Below, in pieces: positions 43,561 to 53,081 of a stretch of DNA of 64,000 nucleotides. Made by a program: the position numbers and the translations under genes. Location: positions 1 through 64,000 of the forward strand of contig NZ_JABBYG020000019.1 of assembly GCF_012935325.2 (NCBI RefSeq). Reading direction: 5' to 3'. Under the pieces are notes generated by a model. The model was not told the DNA's origin. It saw only the letters and a program-made list of their open reading frames with translations, and made no database searches. Positions within the stretch are counted from its first letter, which is position 1. Every line of letters begins with the position of its first letter. Source of the stretch: Paenibacillus sp. PL91. Lineage in GTDB: Bacteria; Bacillota; Bacilli; Paenibacillales; Paenibacillaceae.

Positions 43561-44508
43561 CTAAAACTCGTAGCCCCTGTTCGGCACGAATTTGTCGATC
43601 AGCAGTTTAGCTGTTACTAATATAACGAATAGAATCATACCGACTGCAGAAGCGTAGCCGTAGTTCCTATACTCTTCTCCGAAAGCTAAATTAAACATGT
43701 AAAGACCGATAACGTCCGTCGACCCGAATGGTCCCCCGTTCGTCATAATGAGAATGATCTCGAAGCCTTTCATCGTTCCAACGACCAGGAACAAAGCGCT
43801 GACGCGGATTATCGGGGTAACCAGCGGCATCGTAATCTTGAACATGCGGGTCATATGCCCGGCTCCTTCAAGAATAGCGGCTTCATACAATGACTTTGGA
43901 ATCGCAAGCATCGCATTAGCAAAAATAATGACATACAAGCCAACACCGCCCCATACCCATGCTGGAATAATAGACGCAAGCGCAGTGCTCTCATTGCCGA
44001 GCCAATAAAAATTGCCGATGTTGATTCCAATGAATTTAAGCAAGCCATTTAATAATCCGTAGGAGCCATCATAGATAAACGCCCATAAGAGAGCGACTAC
44101 AACCGTGGACAACACGTTCGGGAAGAAAAACAATACCTTCAGGAAGCCGTTCTCGTAATAGTTTTTATTTGTAATGAGATAGGCCAGCAGCAGCGAAATG
44201 AGAATAACAAAAAAGGGCACGGTTATCATGAAGATAAGATTGTGGCCCAGAGCACGCCATACATATTTATCCTGGAATGCGGTGATGAAATTCGCCAGCC
44301 CGACAAACTTCGCATTTGTAAATCCATCCCAATCAAGCAGCGCATAATAAATGGATAAAATATTAGGAAATAACGTAAACAGCAAATACCCGCCAAAAGG
44401 AGGAACGATCGCAATGAACAGAAATATCCACTTTTGCGTACTTGCTTTATCTAGACCCAGCCTCTGCATGGGGGTCTGCGGTGATTTCACTGCAGTTGAA
44501 TTAGACAC
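43561..44508 (-). CDS. sugar ABC transporter permease, MalF type (copy A), 315 aa
   Basis: Counterpart of the gene at 38087, same length. Differences cluster in the first periplasmic loop and around residue 170 (KFIGINIGNFYWLGNESTAL). EAA loop SLYEAAILEGAGHMTRMFKI intact. Forms the membrane channel with the 278-aa subunit. Confidence 0.93.
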   Translation of the reverse strand: MSNSTAVKSPQTPMQRLGLDKASTQKWIFLFIAIVPPFGGYLLFTLFPNILSIYYALLDWDGFTNAKFVGLANFITAFQDKYVWRALGHNLIFMITVPFFVILISLLLAYLITNKNYYENGFLKVLFFFPNVLSTVVVALLWAFIYDGSYGLLNGLLKFIGINIGNFYWLGNESTALASIIPAWVWGGVGLYVIIFANAMLAIPKSLYEAAILEGAGHMTRMFKITMPLVTPIIRVSALFLVVGTMKGFEIILIMTNGGPFGSTDVIGLYMFNLAFGEEYRNYGYASAVGMILFVILVTAKLLIDKFVPNRGYEF

Positions 44509-44544
44509 GGGAGGTCAACTCCTATCATACCAGCGTTTGTAATG

Positions 44545-44570
44545 AGAGCGGAAAGGTACCCTCTCCGCTC
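44545..44570 (-). other. intercistronic stem-loop after binding-protein gene A
   Basis: GAGCGGA and TCCGCTC enclose 12 nt, at the same relative position as the stem-loop in operon B but without a T run; probably an mRNA-stabilising hairpin. Confidence 0.5.
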
Positions 44571-44579
44571 GACAGTCTC

Positions 44580-46049
44580 TTAATTTTTCTTCTCAGCCTC
44601 TAACGCTTTCTTCAGCAGCTCTTCCGCCTGCTCCAAAATTGGTTTCGGATCCTGCTTTCCAAGTGCAAATTTGACTATATTCTCATCCATTAATTTCTCT
44701 GCTTGAGCCAGATTTGGATCTGAAATGCTGATGGAACGGCTTGCTTTATACGTTTGGGCATCATTTTCCGCAATGTATTTCAGAACGGATTGAGCCGAGC
44801 TGGAGAGGCTAGCCATCTTAGCGGGATCTTCAGCTAAATCCTTACGCATAGGCAGCGCGCCTGATTTTTCGGCTGCAAACTGTTGATTTTCAAGCGTTAA
44901 AACCCAAACGATTAACTCTTTTGCCCATTTCTTATTCAATTCCGGCTTGCCCGCCCAGATATAATTGAAGTTGGTCGTTCCGCTTCTAATCCATAGTTTC
45001 TGGTCAGTGTTATCCCTGAACGGAACAGCCATGTAGCTCCAATTAAAATCGGCCGGCGTCGCTTCCTTCATTTCATTTTCTACGTGGGTTCCTGTCGATA
45101 CCATCGCCGCTTGCCCCTGAATAACCTGCATTTGCGATTGCGTATGATTCAAAGCCGGCAGTCCTTCTGCAAAATATCCTTGTTGACCCAGCTCATAAAG
45201 TCTGGTCCAGGTTTCAACCGTTTCAGGATTTGTATATTCCGGGAGGCCATAGGTTTTATAATTTTCTATAAATTCATCAACATGTCCATTGATATCTGCC
45301 AGTTCAAAGTTTTTGGCTGTTCCGAATGCCCAGTTATGATAGCTTGGATGAATGCCCGGGAACGTAATCGGAGTGATGCCGTCAGCCTTAATGTCCGCTA
45401 GCAGCGCTTTAAATTCATTCCATGTGCGAGGATTTTGGTTCCAGCCTTTCTCCTCAAACAGCTTCTTGTTAAAGAACAATCCGCCGAAGCTGCTGGCCGT
45501 AGCAAACTCATAACGCTTCCCGCCAATCAAAGTCGTTGATTCATACATCCCCGGCATCATGAGGTCCTTCACCGTTTTATCTGGTACATCCGGCAACTTG
45601 TAATCCCAGATATCATCCAACGGCTCAAGCTTCCCTGCTTCGGCGAGCGATACGATACCGCCTGATGGGGTCGTATTGAATAGATCAAACATATCTTTAT
45701 CGTTGGCTGCAGAGATTTTGGTGGAGAGGATTGTTTTCATGTCAGCTGATGCGTTAATATCGACCGTTACATTTGGATACTTCTCTGTGAAAGACTTTAC
45801 CGCATAATCAAACCAATCACGTCCATAACCGCCCACAAAGAAACCGACCTTCAGCGTTACTTTCTCGTCCTTTGGCAATCCATTTTCATATACTGCAGCT
45901 TCCAGTGCCGGCGTGCTGCTGGCAGGCGCCACCGTATTATTGTTGTTCTTACTGTTATTGCTGTTGTTGCCGCTGCAGGCTGCGAGTAACGTAAAGGTCA
46001 CCATTGTTGTTAAGCCGATGGTAAGAAGCTTCATCCAAGTCGTCTTCAT
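44580..46049 (-). CDS. sugar ABC transporter substrate-binding lipoprotein (copy A), 489 aa
   Basis: Family 1 solute-binding protein with lipobox LAAC, Asn-rich linker (NNSNNSKNNNN) and the same blocks as copy B (GFFVGGYGRDWFDYAV, SFGGLFFNKKLFEEKG). Substitutions are commoner than in the permeases, consistent with ligand diversification. The ATG at 46049 is the preferred start; a longer frame lacks ribosome-binding sequence. A cre-like site lies 127 nt upstream. Confidence 0.93.
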   Translation of the reverse strand: MKTTWMKLLTIGLTTMVTFTLLAACSGNNSNNSKNNNNTVAPASSTPALEAAVYENGLPKDEKVTLKVGFFVGGYGRDWFDYAVKSFTEKYPNVTVDINASADMKTILSTKISAANDKDMFDLFNTTPSGGIVSLAEAGKLEPLDDIWDYKLPDVPDKTVKDLMMPGMYESTTLIGGKRYEFATASSFGGLFFNKKLFEEKGWNQNPRTWNEFKALLADIKADGITPITFPGIHPSYHNWAFGTAKNFELADINGHVDEFIENYKTYGLPEYTNPETVETWTRLYELGQQGYFAEGLPALNHTQSQMQVIQGQAAMVSTGTHVENEMKEATPADFNWSYMAVPFRDNTDQKLWIRSGTTNFNYIWAGKPELNKKWAKELIVWVLTLENQQFAAEKSGALPMRKDLAEDPAKMASLSSSAQSVLKYIAENDAQTYKASRSISISDPNLAQAEKLMDENIVKFALGKQDPKPILEQAEELLKKALEAEKKN

Positions 46050-46175
46050 GTGATAACCGCCCTTTCTTTGGCACTCCATTTTATTTGTTGCAATAACTGT
46101 TTTCCCGAATAGCCAATATGCGGCCCTCTCAACCGCTAAGCCCCACCTCCTATAATCATCTACCTTGCCTACATT

Positions 46176-46191
46176 TTGTATCCGCTTTCAA
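46176..46191 (-). promoter_or_regulatory. putative cre site (CcpA)
   Basis: TTGAAAGCGGATACAA on the minus strand agrees with WTGNAARCGNWWWCAW at all defined positions. It lies between the DUF218 gene and importer A, suggesting catabolite repression of the sugar operon. Confidence 0.65.
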
Positions 46192-46202
46192 ACAGTGCTT
46201 TA

Positions 46203-46231
46203 GAAGGAGCAGCCTCTTCGGCTGCACTTCC
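46203..46231 (-). terminator. stem-loop after the DUF218 gene
   Basis: GGAAGTGCAGCC(GAAGA)GGCTGCTCCTTC directly after the stop, followed by only a weak T-containing tail. Confidence 0.45.
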
Positions 46232-46232
46232 A

Positions 46233-46853
46233 TCAACCAGCGGCATTTTGCTCTTTTCTGTTATTGACCTCGCTATTTGTCTTCAAGGCTTTCTCAATCC
46301 AAGGCAGTGTCAAACGGAATGCGCGAATCTCGAGGAAGGTTAACCGAACCTGCAGCGTCAGGATACTGCGTATATCCCTTTTGGCATAGAAAATAGCCGG
46401 AATGCCAAGCTTCTTCATAATGTACTTCATTCGCCGAATATGAAATGAATTGGAGACTAGTAAGCATGTGCTGAGTCCATGTTGCCTGAGGAGCTGTCTG
46501 CAGTTGACTACATTTTGCACCGTGTTGCGTGATTTCATTTCTAAGATCAGCCTCTCTTCCGCAATGCCCTGCTTAACCAGGTAGTCCCGCATAAGCTCTG
46601 CCTCTGACCGGTCCGAGCCTACAGCTCCGCCGGAAAGCATCATATAGAAATAATCATATTGACGGAAGAGCTTTATTGCCGTATCGAGCCGTTCCTTCAG
46701 CAGCGGATGAATACTGCCGTCATCGGAACGATAACCGAGTACAATAAGAGCGTCGGCGCGTCCCCGTCTCAGGCTTGCTGTATGCATCCAACAAACAAAC
46801 ACCAGTGGAATGCAGAGTACAAACAGGATGATTACAATTCCAGCTATCCACAT
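46233..46853 (-). CDS. DUF218/YdcF-SanA family protein, 206 aa
   Basis: One N-terminal membrane helix (IVIILFVLCIPLVFVCWM) and a DUF218 domain: RADALIVLGYRSDDGS, LKERLDTAIKLF, MMLSGGAVGSDRSEAELMRD, NTVQNVVNC and LLVSNSFHIRRM. Divergent from the ROK gene across a 130-nt region carrying the operator, so probably under the same control. Distant homologue of the protein at 24185. Confidence 0.88.
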   Translation of the reverse strand: MWIAGIVIILFVLCIPLVFVCWMHTASLRRGRADALIVLGYRSDDGSIHPLLKERLDTAIKLFRQYDYFYMMLSGGAVGSDRSEAELMRDYLVKQGIAEERLILEMKSRNTVQNVVNCRQLLRQHGLSTCLLVSNSFHIRRMKYIMKKLGIPAIFYAKRDIRSILTLQVRLTFLEIRAFRLTLPWIEKALKTNSEVNNRKEQNAAG

Positions 46854-46894
46854 TTACTATTCACGTTCCTCATAAAGTAGGTTATAATAGGTGT

Positions 46895-46927
46895 AATATT
46901 AATAAATCAAATGACTTTATTAATATT
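46895..46927 (+). promoter_or_regulatory. ROK repressor operator, long palindrome
   Basis: Perfect 12-bp inverted repeat AATATTAATAAA / TTTATTAATATT with a 9-nt centre (TCAAATGAC), just after a TATAAT-like -10 box (46883-46888). Positioned to block transcription of the ROK gene and to act on the divergent DUF218 gene. Similar cores occur before binding-protein gene B and the secreted phosphoesterase gene. Confidence 0.75.
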
Positions 46928-46982
46928 CTACACAAACTGTATATACTGTCAATCAAAATTTAATAAAGTGAGGGTTCCATTC

Positions 46983-48155
46983 GTGCACTCCTTAAAAAAC
47001 ACGAGCCACAAGCTGCTGAAGTCCATCAACCAGCAAAAGGTACTTTATTTGATATTTTCTGAAGGATCCATTTCGCGCGTTGAGCTGGCACATAAGACAG
47101 GCTTGAGCCAACAAACCGTAACCAATATCGTCAATCGCCTGCTGGAGGATGGCCTCGTCTTCGAAGGCGAGCATATGCCCTTAGAAGCCGGCAGCGGCAG
47201 AAAGCGGGTCGCGCTCTCCGTCAACAGCTCCAGCTATTATGCAATAGGCATTGAAATCGCCGGCAAATATATCCGGGGCTGCGTCTATAACTTCCGCAAT
47301 GAACGGCTGTCATCGACCATGCGTTCCGTGGATAAGTACAAAAGTATAGACAACCTGCTTCAGCTGCTGCATGAAGTCATTGATGAGCTGCTGGAGCAGG
47401 CTCCGGAGCTTGCCAAGACGAAAGGAATCGGGATCAGCGTACAAGGACTGGCCGATTCGAAGCAGGGCATCCTGCTGCGCGTGCCAGGCCTCGGCTTCTT
47501 ACAGCTTCCGCTTAAGTCACTGCTCGAGGAGAAGTACGAGCTGCCTGTCTATCTTGAGAATGATGCCAATTTATTAGCGGTTAATGAAAATATGAATGGC
47601 TGCCTTAGCGGTTCCACAGACAATATTACATTGAAATTCGATTACGGAATCGGCGGGGCGATCTTTTCGGATACGCGCCTCATTTCCGGATCGTCTTTCG
47701 TTGCTGGTGAATTCGGTCATTATAAAGCTTTCACGGGGCCGGAAGCTTATCCATGTCATTGCGGAGGAACAGGCTGCCTGACGACGTTGTTATCCATAAG
47801 CGGACTCCAATTTAACACAGGGAAAACGCTTGAAGCTTTCCAACAAGCCGTCCGAGCAGGTGACGAGTCCATGATTCTTTTGCACGATACAATGATCAAA
47901 ACGATGGCTCTAGCCATCAGCAATTTGGTGACCTTTCTAAACCCTGAACGCGTACTGCTGACAGGTAGAGTATTAGAATCTTGGGGCAGTGATTTCGTTT
48001 CGAAGCTGAAGGAGACGCTAATGGAAAGCGTTCCTATGACAAGCCGCGGCGTCGAACTTCTGTACATGGAGCAGATGCCGGATGAAACCCTTCTTGCAGC
48101 AGGCCTAGTACTAAAGCATGTGTTCGAAATTCCACTGGATGCGTTATCGTTATAA
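46983..48155 (+). CDS. ROK-family transcriptional repressor (XylR/NagC type), 390 aa
   Basis: Winged helix at residues 8-65 (LYLIFSEGSISRVELAHKTG, SQQTVTNIVNRLLEDGLVF) and a sugar-kinase-like ROK domain (GIEIAGKYIRGCVY, LENDANLLAVNEN, DYGIGGAI, GEFGHYK, zinc-binding CHCGGTGCL). GTG at 46983 with GAGG upstream is the likely start; an upstream frame reaches into the operator. Likely senses the sugar handled by the nearby importers. The gene ends at a bidirectional terminator. Confidence 0.92.
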   Translation: MHSLKNTSHKLLKSINQQKVLYLIFSEGSISRVELAHKTGLSQQTVTNIVNRLLEDGLVFEGEHMPLEAGSGRKRVALSVNSSSYYAIGIEIAGKYIRGCVYNFRNERLSSTMRSVDKYKSIDNLLQLLHEVIDELLEQAPELAKTKGIGISVQGLADSKQGILLRVPGLGFLQLPLKSLLEEKYELPVYLENDANLLAVNENMNGCLSGSTDNITLKFDYGIGGAIFSDTRLISGSSFVAGEFGHYKAFTGPEAYPCHCGGTGCLTTLLSISGLQFNTGKTLEAFQQAVRAGDESMILLHDTMIKTMALAISNLVTFLNPERVLLTGRVLESWGSDFVSKLKETLMESVPMTSRGVELLYMEQMPDETLLAAGLVLKHVFEIPLDALSL

Positions 48156-48176
48156 ACGAGCGGTCGCAATACTGGC

Positions 48177-48218
48177 AAAAATCCTCCATACCATCTTTGG
48201 CATGGAGGATTTTTTTGT
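48177..48218. terminator. bidirectional terminator
   Basis: AAAAATCCTCCAT and ATGGAGGATTTTTTT form a long stem between convergent genes. Confidence 0.88.
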
Positions 48219-48226
48219 CTTATCGA

Positions 48227-51200
48227 TTAACTTTGCTGGCCGTTCCACAGCTGTATTAGCCTTTGTGTCTTCTCCTCTAAAAGCTGCTTGGCATCCTCTG
48301 TCACAGATGAGGCTAATGCTTCATTCCGCAGATGCATGAGAAAGTCCTCCAGCTTCTTGGCTGCTTGGTCACGTTGACCTTTCTCCTTATGATGCTCAGC
48401 CTGCTTTAAAGAATTGCTCAATTGATCCGTAAACGGACTTAACACCCCGCCTGAAGCGATCAATTGGTCAAGCGTTGCCTGAAGCGAAGCAAGGGTGATC
48501 AGTGTGCGGACAACCAGCTCTTCGCTCGGCGCTGACACCCCCCCTGATTCATGCACCGCAATGACTTTAAAACGATACTCCGTATCCGGCTCAAGGCCTC
48601 CAGCCGCATAAACGGATTCCGTAACCGTCGCAGCTTCAGCACCATTAACGGAAATACGATAAGCCACCGCTCCGCCGTCGCTCGGGAAAACTGGATTCCA
48701 GCTTACCATTGCTCCTGCCGCATCAATGTCAGCTGCCTGCAGCCCTGTCGGAGCAGGAACGACAAGACGCGTGCGGAAGCTCGACAGCTCTGACGCTTTA
48801 AGGCCGCCGAACGCATCCTCTGCAACCGCATACCAATAATAGGTCTGGCTTCCGGCAAGCCCGCTCCATGTCATTTGCACGGTATCCCCGCTTGCAGCTT
48901 GAACGGTGCTTCCGATTGCCTCATCCGAATAGATCCGCACCTCCAGCATATCGGTAGCGACTCGTTTTACTTGAGGCTCAAGGTCCATCTTAAGCGTCCA
49001 TTCGTCCTTTTGAGGCTCATAATAATTATAATCATCAAGTACAGGCGAATACGTGTTGACGTACACCTGACCCGTTTCCGTATCGAAGTGGAACAGCTTC
49101 AAATAGCCGGAGCCGCCGGTAACGCCGTCTTCAATTCCTTGGTAATCATTAAGGATTTGGTGCACATAGCGATCAGCCGTTCCGTCGTTATTGTCGTCAA
49201 GCGCATCGGTTTTTACGGAACTGCCGGTATAGTGGCCGCTAATGACCATGACAACGTTCGGATTAGGTATAACTACGCCGTTATAAATCATTTCTCCTGT
49301 TGCGGAACGAGTCGCATTCGCCTTCATGTATTCGTGGAACACTAGTATCGCTTTTCGTTCCGGATGTTGCTGCAGCACCTCGTTCATCCAGTTCATATCT
49401 TCCTCATTAACGCCCCAGCCCATGTAGACGAAAATATAGTCATTGCCGCTCGCTGAGATCAAGTCGTAATGACCGCGATTGTCCTTATAGGATTCACCAT
49501 AGAAAGGCTTTCCCTCGAAGCGTGCCTTGCCAAAATACTGCGAAAACGCCGAGTAATCCGGTACCGAGTTTGCTCCTCCATCAAATACATCATGGTTCCC
49601 GGCTACTACTCCGTATGGGATGTCAGCATCCTCAAGCACCTTCATGAACTTATCCGCCCGGTCCCACTGATCCATGTTAGCTGAGAAATTAACGATATCA
49701 CCAACGTGCGCCACGTAGCGAATATTCATCGCTTCCTTATTGTCTCGAATCCAATCGACCTGAGCTTGGAAGTATTCAGGTATAATTTCCGCATAAAGCT
49801 GCGTATCAGGCATGGCTACAAACGTATAGTCGTAATCATCCCGTCCCGGAATCAGGTCCTGAATAAGCGCTTGAACCCGGCCGTTGCTAACATATTCAGC
49901 GGCTTGTACGGAAGCAGCCAATGTGAAGTCCTCCTCTGAAAGGGCAACCATCGATGCGAGCGGCTTCCATTCACCCGACCGATAATTCCAGGCGTACAGG
50001 CTTACTTTTCGGCCTTCAAGAGAGTGTCCTTCCCAATAGAGCTCGATAAGATCACCCGCTCCAACATCGGGACCAACTTCCACCTCGAACCTTTGATAAG
50101 GGAATTGCTGGGTTGCATCTATTGTTACGTACTCATTGTCAGAAGCGGCTAGTTTAGCTTTCTCGCTTTCTGACAGCAGCTCGTCGCCCGGAGAAACGAG
50201 CGTAAGCGGCGGCTCTCTGTCTACAGCATTGGCATAGGCTGTTACGGCTTCACTTCCTGCGCTAATCCGCTTCCCTTGGTAGAAGGTGACCTGCATGGAA
50301 TCACCTGCAGGGTCCTGGACCTTCGCCTGCAGCACGGCATCCGTATCGACATCTGTCGTTCCATTTGCAGGTGCTTGAGGTACCGGTTTATGAGGATGCT
50401 CCTCTGACGTAACGAAATGGACTGTTTTCTCCATAGTCTGTCCCGCTGCATCTGTCGCTTTCATATACAGCACATGCTCCCCTGCATCCAGTACAGCTGA
50501 AGATGCCGAATAGGGTACTTGAATAGCAGCCCCATCCAGAGTCACCACGAACGAGGAGATGGCTGATACAGCATCATTCGCCTCCGCAGTTATCATGAAA
50601 CTGCCCTTGTATGGCTGGCCCTCTGTCATATTGCTCGTAATGACCGGACCATTATTGTCTACGCGTACATTAGCGACAGCACTCTTTCCATCCGCTGACG
50701 CCAGCGTCACTTGCCTCGGTCCATCCGCAGCTTCTGTCGTATCCCAACGATAGGAGACCGCATTCCACTTATCTTCCGGTATAGCAAACTCGAAATAAAC
50801 AATCGGCAGAAAGCGCCCGTTATCCCCCATATCAAAATTAAGCGTTGGACTCGCATACTTAGGATCCCTCAGCTCTGTGCCGTCAGCAAGCACAAGCCGG
50901 ACGTTTCGGATATCAAAGTCATCCAGGCCGCCCTCCGGCGCATGCTCGTAGTAGGCTTTGTTCACCGAGCCCGCCCGGATAGCGATGCGATTCGGCGATG
51001 TCGAACGGAACAGCTCCGGCCTGACTGGAACAGCAATCGTTGTGTAGTTCGTCGTGCCAAGCGGAATCAGGCTTAACTCCTCACGGCCAACTGTCACATA
51101 ATTCCTTCCGTTGTCAATTCCATTAGCTTCAAAGACGAAGTACGAAGGCTTGTCCATCGCCTTCTCGATACCTGACGTCTCCACCCACCCGCTCTCTGGA

Positions 51201-52708
51201 ATGTCGTAGTTGAAATTGACGATTGGCAAGAATCTGCCGCCATCCCCCATATCAAAATTAGTCGCAGGCGCGTATTGCGGATCCCGCAGCACTGTACCGT
51301 CAGCTAAAATAAGCCGTACGTTGCGGATATTATAGTCATCTAGATCCAGCGTCTCTGGAGCTTCCTCGTAATATGGCCGATTAGTCGAGCCAGCCTGAAC
51401 GGTTATGGTGTTCACTTGTCCATACTTAAATAGATCCGGACTGAGCGGTATTTGAACCGTTACATAGCCGGTCGTGTTGTGCGGGATGATTTGCACAATA
51501 TCCCCATCAACCGTAATCGCATTTTGCCCGGCGTTAATACCACTGGCTTCAAACGTAAAATAAGGCATGCCAGCTAAGCCCATTTTCGTTCCGGCGCCTT
51601 CGATGGATAACGTCAGGTCATTCGGCGAAATGCCGTTGCCCGAAGCAACAACAACCTTCTCTCCGGATATGACGTTACCGTCTTTTAGATTCAACGCCGG
51701 TACGTTTTGCTCTCCTAGAAGCGATAGCTGCGCATAGCTTGTCTCCGTCACATTCGTACCGTCGGATACCCTGAAGAAATAGTCTATCTTCGTGCTGCCG
51801 TACCATTCCGTAAAGTCCAGGGAATGCCGGAACAAACCGTCCTTGCCCCTGGCAATATGGGAAGACTTGTAGACCTGATCCCGGGCCTTTTTATAATGAA
51901 GCACTACCGATGTAAGCAATCGGTCATCCTTTGCTTCCGCAACGAATTCGATCGGATGGTTTAAGTCGGGAGCGGCTGTGCTCGTCATATTCCGGACGGT
52001 CGGCGCAACGAAGTCCGTTTGAATCGAAACAGGCTGTGCCGGTGCTTGTCCAGGCTCGAGACTGCCCGGTGTTCCCCGCACTACCTTAGAACTCAGCAGT
52101 TTCATCTCAAGACTCCCATTGTCTGGAATAGTATAGATAATGCCCATATCCGGCTTCGTATCCACGACACCTTTGTTGTAGCTGGCTGTCACAATATCCT
52201 GCCCCGTGCTGGTTGCTATCGCAATCGTGCGCTGACGCAAGTCATTCATCCCGCTGGGGATTCGGATAATGTTTACATTCTCGACAAGATTTGTACCGTA
52301 GTTCGCATTGAATTCGCCGACTGTCCGGTTTGGCGTATCTGCTGTCGTCATCCCCCAAAGCACTAATGTTTGCTGCGGAGGTATAATAACTGATGCGTAA
52401 GGCCTCCAGTGCAGATCATCGTCAGGGGCTCCCGGGTACCGGTAAACAATCATATAATCTCCAAAGTTGATCGGCTGATCGGTATTGTTGTACACCTCTA
52501 CATATTCGTAGGCGTCCTCATCGCCAACATTCGTGGAATCAGGATCAAGCTCTGTTATGAGCAATGTTGGAGGCGTATCAAAGCTTTGTACCCCAGACGT
52601 ATCAGCTGCAGCATAACCTATTGGAAGCAAAGAAACCCCTAGCATGACTGCCGTTAACAAAAAAGATAAACGATACTTCCATCTTTTTGCTGCCATTAAT
52701 CCCTTCAT
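48227..52708 (-). CDS. giant secreted metallophosphoesterase with lamin-tail domain, 1,493 aa
   Basis: Exported multi-domain protein. Signal peptide at 1-35 (LTAVMLGVSLLPIGYA); lamin-tail domain at about 45-190 (LLITELDPDSTNVGDEDAYE); Ig/FN-like modules to 330. Two copies of an unidentified module follow (about 350-500 and 510-660) sharing DDYNIRNVRL/DDFDIRNVRL and NFDMGD-GRFLPIV. After bacterial Ig-like parts comes a calcineurin-type phosphoesterase at about 960-1200 (MPDTQLYAE, HVGDIVNF, GNHDVFDGG, VISGHYTGS), an FN3 domain near 1320-1410, and a helical tail. The ATG at 52696 is an alternative start. Substrate could be an extracellular phosphate ester or nucleotide; a ROK-like operator precedes it. 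Confidence 0.85.
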   Translation of the reverse strand: MKGLMAAKRWKYRLSFLLTAVMLGVSLLPIGYAAADTSGVQSFDTPPTLLITELDPDSTNVGDEDAYEYVEVYNNTDQPINFGDYMIVYRYPGAPDDDLHWRPYASVIIPPQQTLVLWGMTTADTPNRTVGEFNANYGTNLVENVNIIRIPSGMNDLRQRTIAIATSTGQDIVTASYNKGVVDTKPDMGIIYTIPDNGSLEMKLLSSKVVRGTPGSLEPGQAPAQPVSIQTDFVAPTVRNMTSTAAPDLNHPIEFVAEAKDDRLLTSVVLHYKKARDQVYKSSHIARGKDGLFRHSLDFTEWYGSTKIDYFFRVSDGTNVTETSYAQLSLLGEQNVPALNLKDGNVISGEKVVVASGNGISPNDLTLSIEGAGTKMGLAGMPYFTFEASGINAGQNAITVDGDIVQIIPHNTTGYVTVQIPLSPDLFKYGQVNTITVQAGSTNRPYYEEAPETLDLDDYNIRNVRLILADGTVLRDPQYAPATNFDMGDGGRFLPIVNFNYDIPESGWVETSGIEKAMDKPSYFVFEANGIDNGRNYVTVGREELSLIPLGTTNYTTIAVPVRPELFRSTSPNRIAIRAGSVNKAYYEHAPEGGLDDFDIRNVRLVLADGTELRDPKYASPTLNFDMGDNGRFLPIVYFEFAIPEDKWNAVSYRWDTTEAADGPRQVTLASADGKSAVANVRVDNNGPVITSNMTEGQPYKGSFMITAEANDAVSAISSFVVTLDGAAIQVPYSASSAVLDAGEHVLYMKATDAAGQTMEKTVHFVTSEEHPHKPVPQAPANGTTDVDTDAVLQAKVQDPAGDSMQVTFYQGKRISAGSEAVTAYANAVDREPPLTLVSPGDELLSESEKAKLAASDNEYVTIDATQQFPYQRFEVEVGPDVGAGDLIELYWEGHSLEGRKVSLYAWNYRSGEWKPLASMVALSEEDFTLAASVQAAEYVSNGRVQALIQDLIPGRDDYDYTFVAMPDTQLYAEIIPEYFQAQVDWIRDNKEAMNIRYVAHVGDIVNFSANMDQWDRADKFMKVLEDADIPYGVVAGNHDVFDGGANSVPDYSAFSQYFGKARFEGKPFYGESYKDNRGHYDLISASGNDYIFVYMGWGVNEEDMNWMNEVLQQHPERKAILVFHEYMKANATRSATGEMIYNGVVIPNPNVVMVISGHYTGSSVKTDALDDNNDGTADRYVHQILNDYQGIEDGVTGGSGYLKLFHFDTETGQVYVNTYSPVLDDYNYYEPQKDEWTLKMDLEPQVKRVATDMLEVRIYSDEAIGSTVQAASGDTVQMTWSGLAGSQTYYWYAVAEDAFGGLKASELSSFRTRLVVPAPTGLQAADIDAAGAMVSWNPVFPSDGGAVAYRISVNGAEAATVTESVYAAGGLEPDTEYRFKVIAVHESGGVSAPSEELVVRTLITLASLQATLDQLIASGGVLSPFTDQLSNSLKQAEHHKEKGQRDQAAKKLEDFLMHLRNEALASSVTEDAKQLLEEKTQRLIQLWNGQQS

Positions 52709-52850
52709 CTCCTCTACTATTCATTTCGCTTCGATTCTGGATGCAAAATTGCGTTAATACCAAAACTCGATAAGTTATATTTGCCTGTTTATCACCACCT
52801 TTCAGAAGTCCGGCCAATAGGAAAGAAAGAGCAAAATGCCATATTACCTC

Positions 52851-52880
52851 TTATTTATTAATCCATTTGATGTATTAATT
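52851..52880 (-). promoter_or_regulatory. putative ROK operator (copy 3)
   Basis: Minus strand AATACATCAAATGGATTAATA shares AATAnATCAAATG with the operator centre at 46903. It lies about 145 nt upstream of the phosphoesterase gene. Confidence 0.45.
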
Positions 52881-52973
52881 AATTTTTCGCTCTTTTTATT
52901 TAAAATCCTTTTTTATTAAGCCATTGTTACAAAAACTTATAAGAACAAATCACCTGATGGTGAAAGTAAAACA

Positions 52974-53005
52974 TAAAAAAGATCCCCATCTTTCGACGGG
53001 GATCT
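52974..53005 (-). terminator. terminator after the Tn3-type remnant
   Basis: Minus strand AGATCCCC(GTCGAAAGAT)GGGGATCT then T6. Confidence 0.75.
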
Positions 53006-53081
53006 CTTATAGAGTTGATTTGTTCCAGGGGCGCTTTCTGCCCCTTTCACTTTTTACCCGTTCTGCACACCTGCATCCGCT

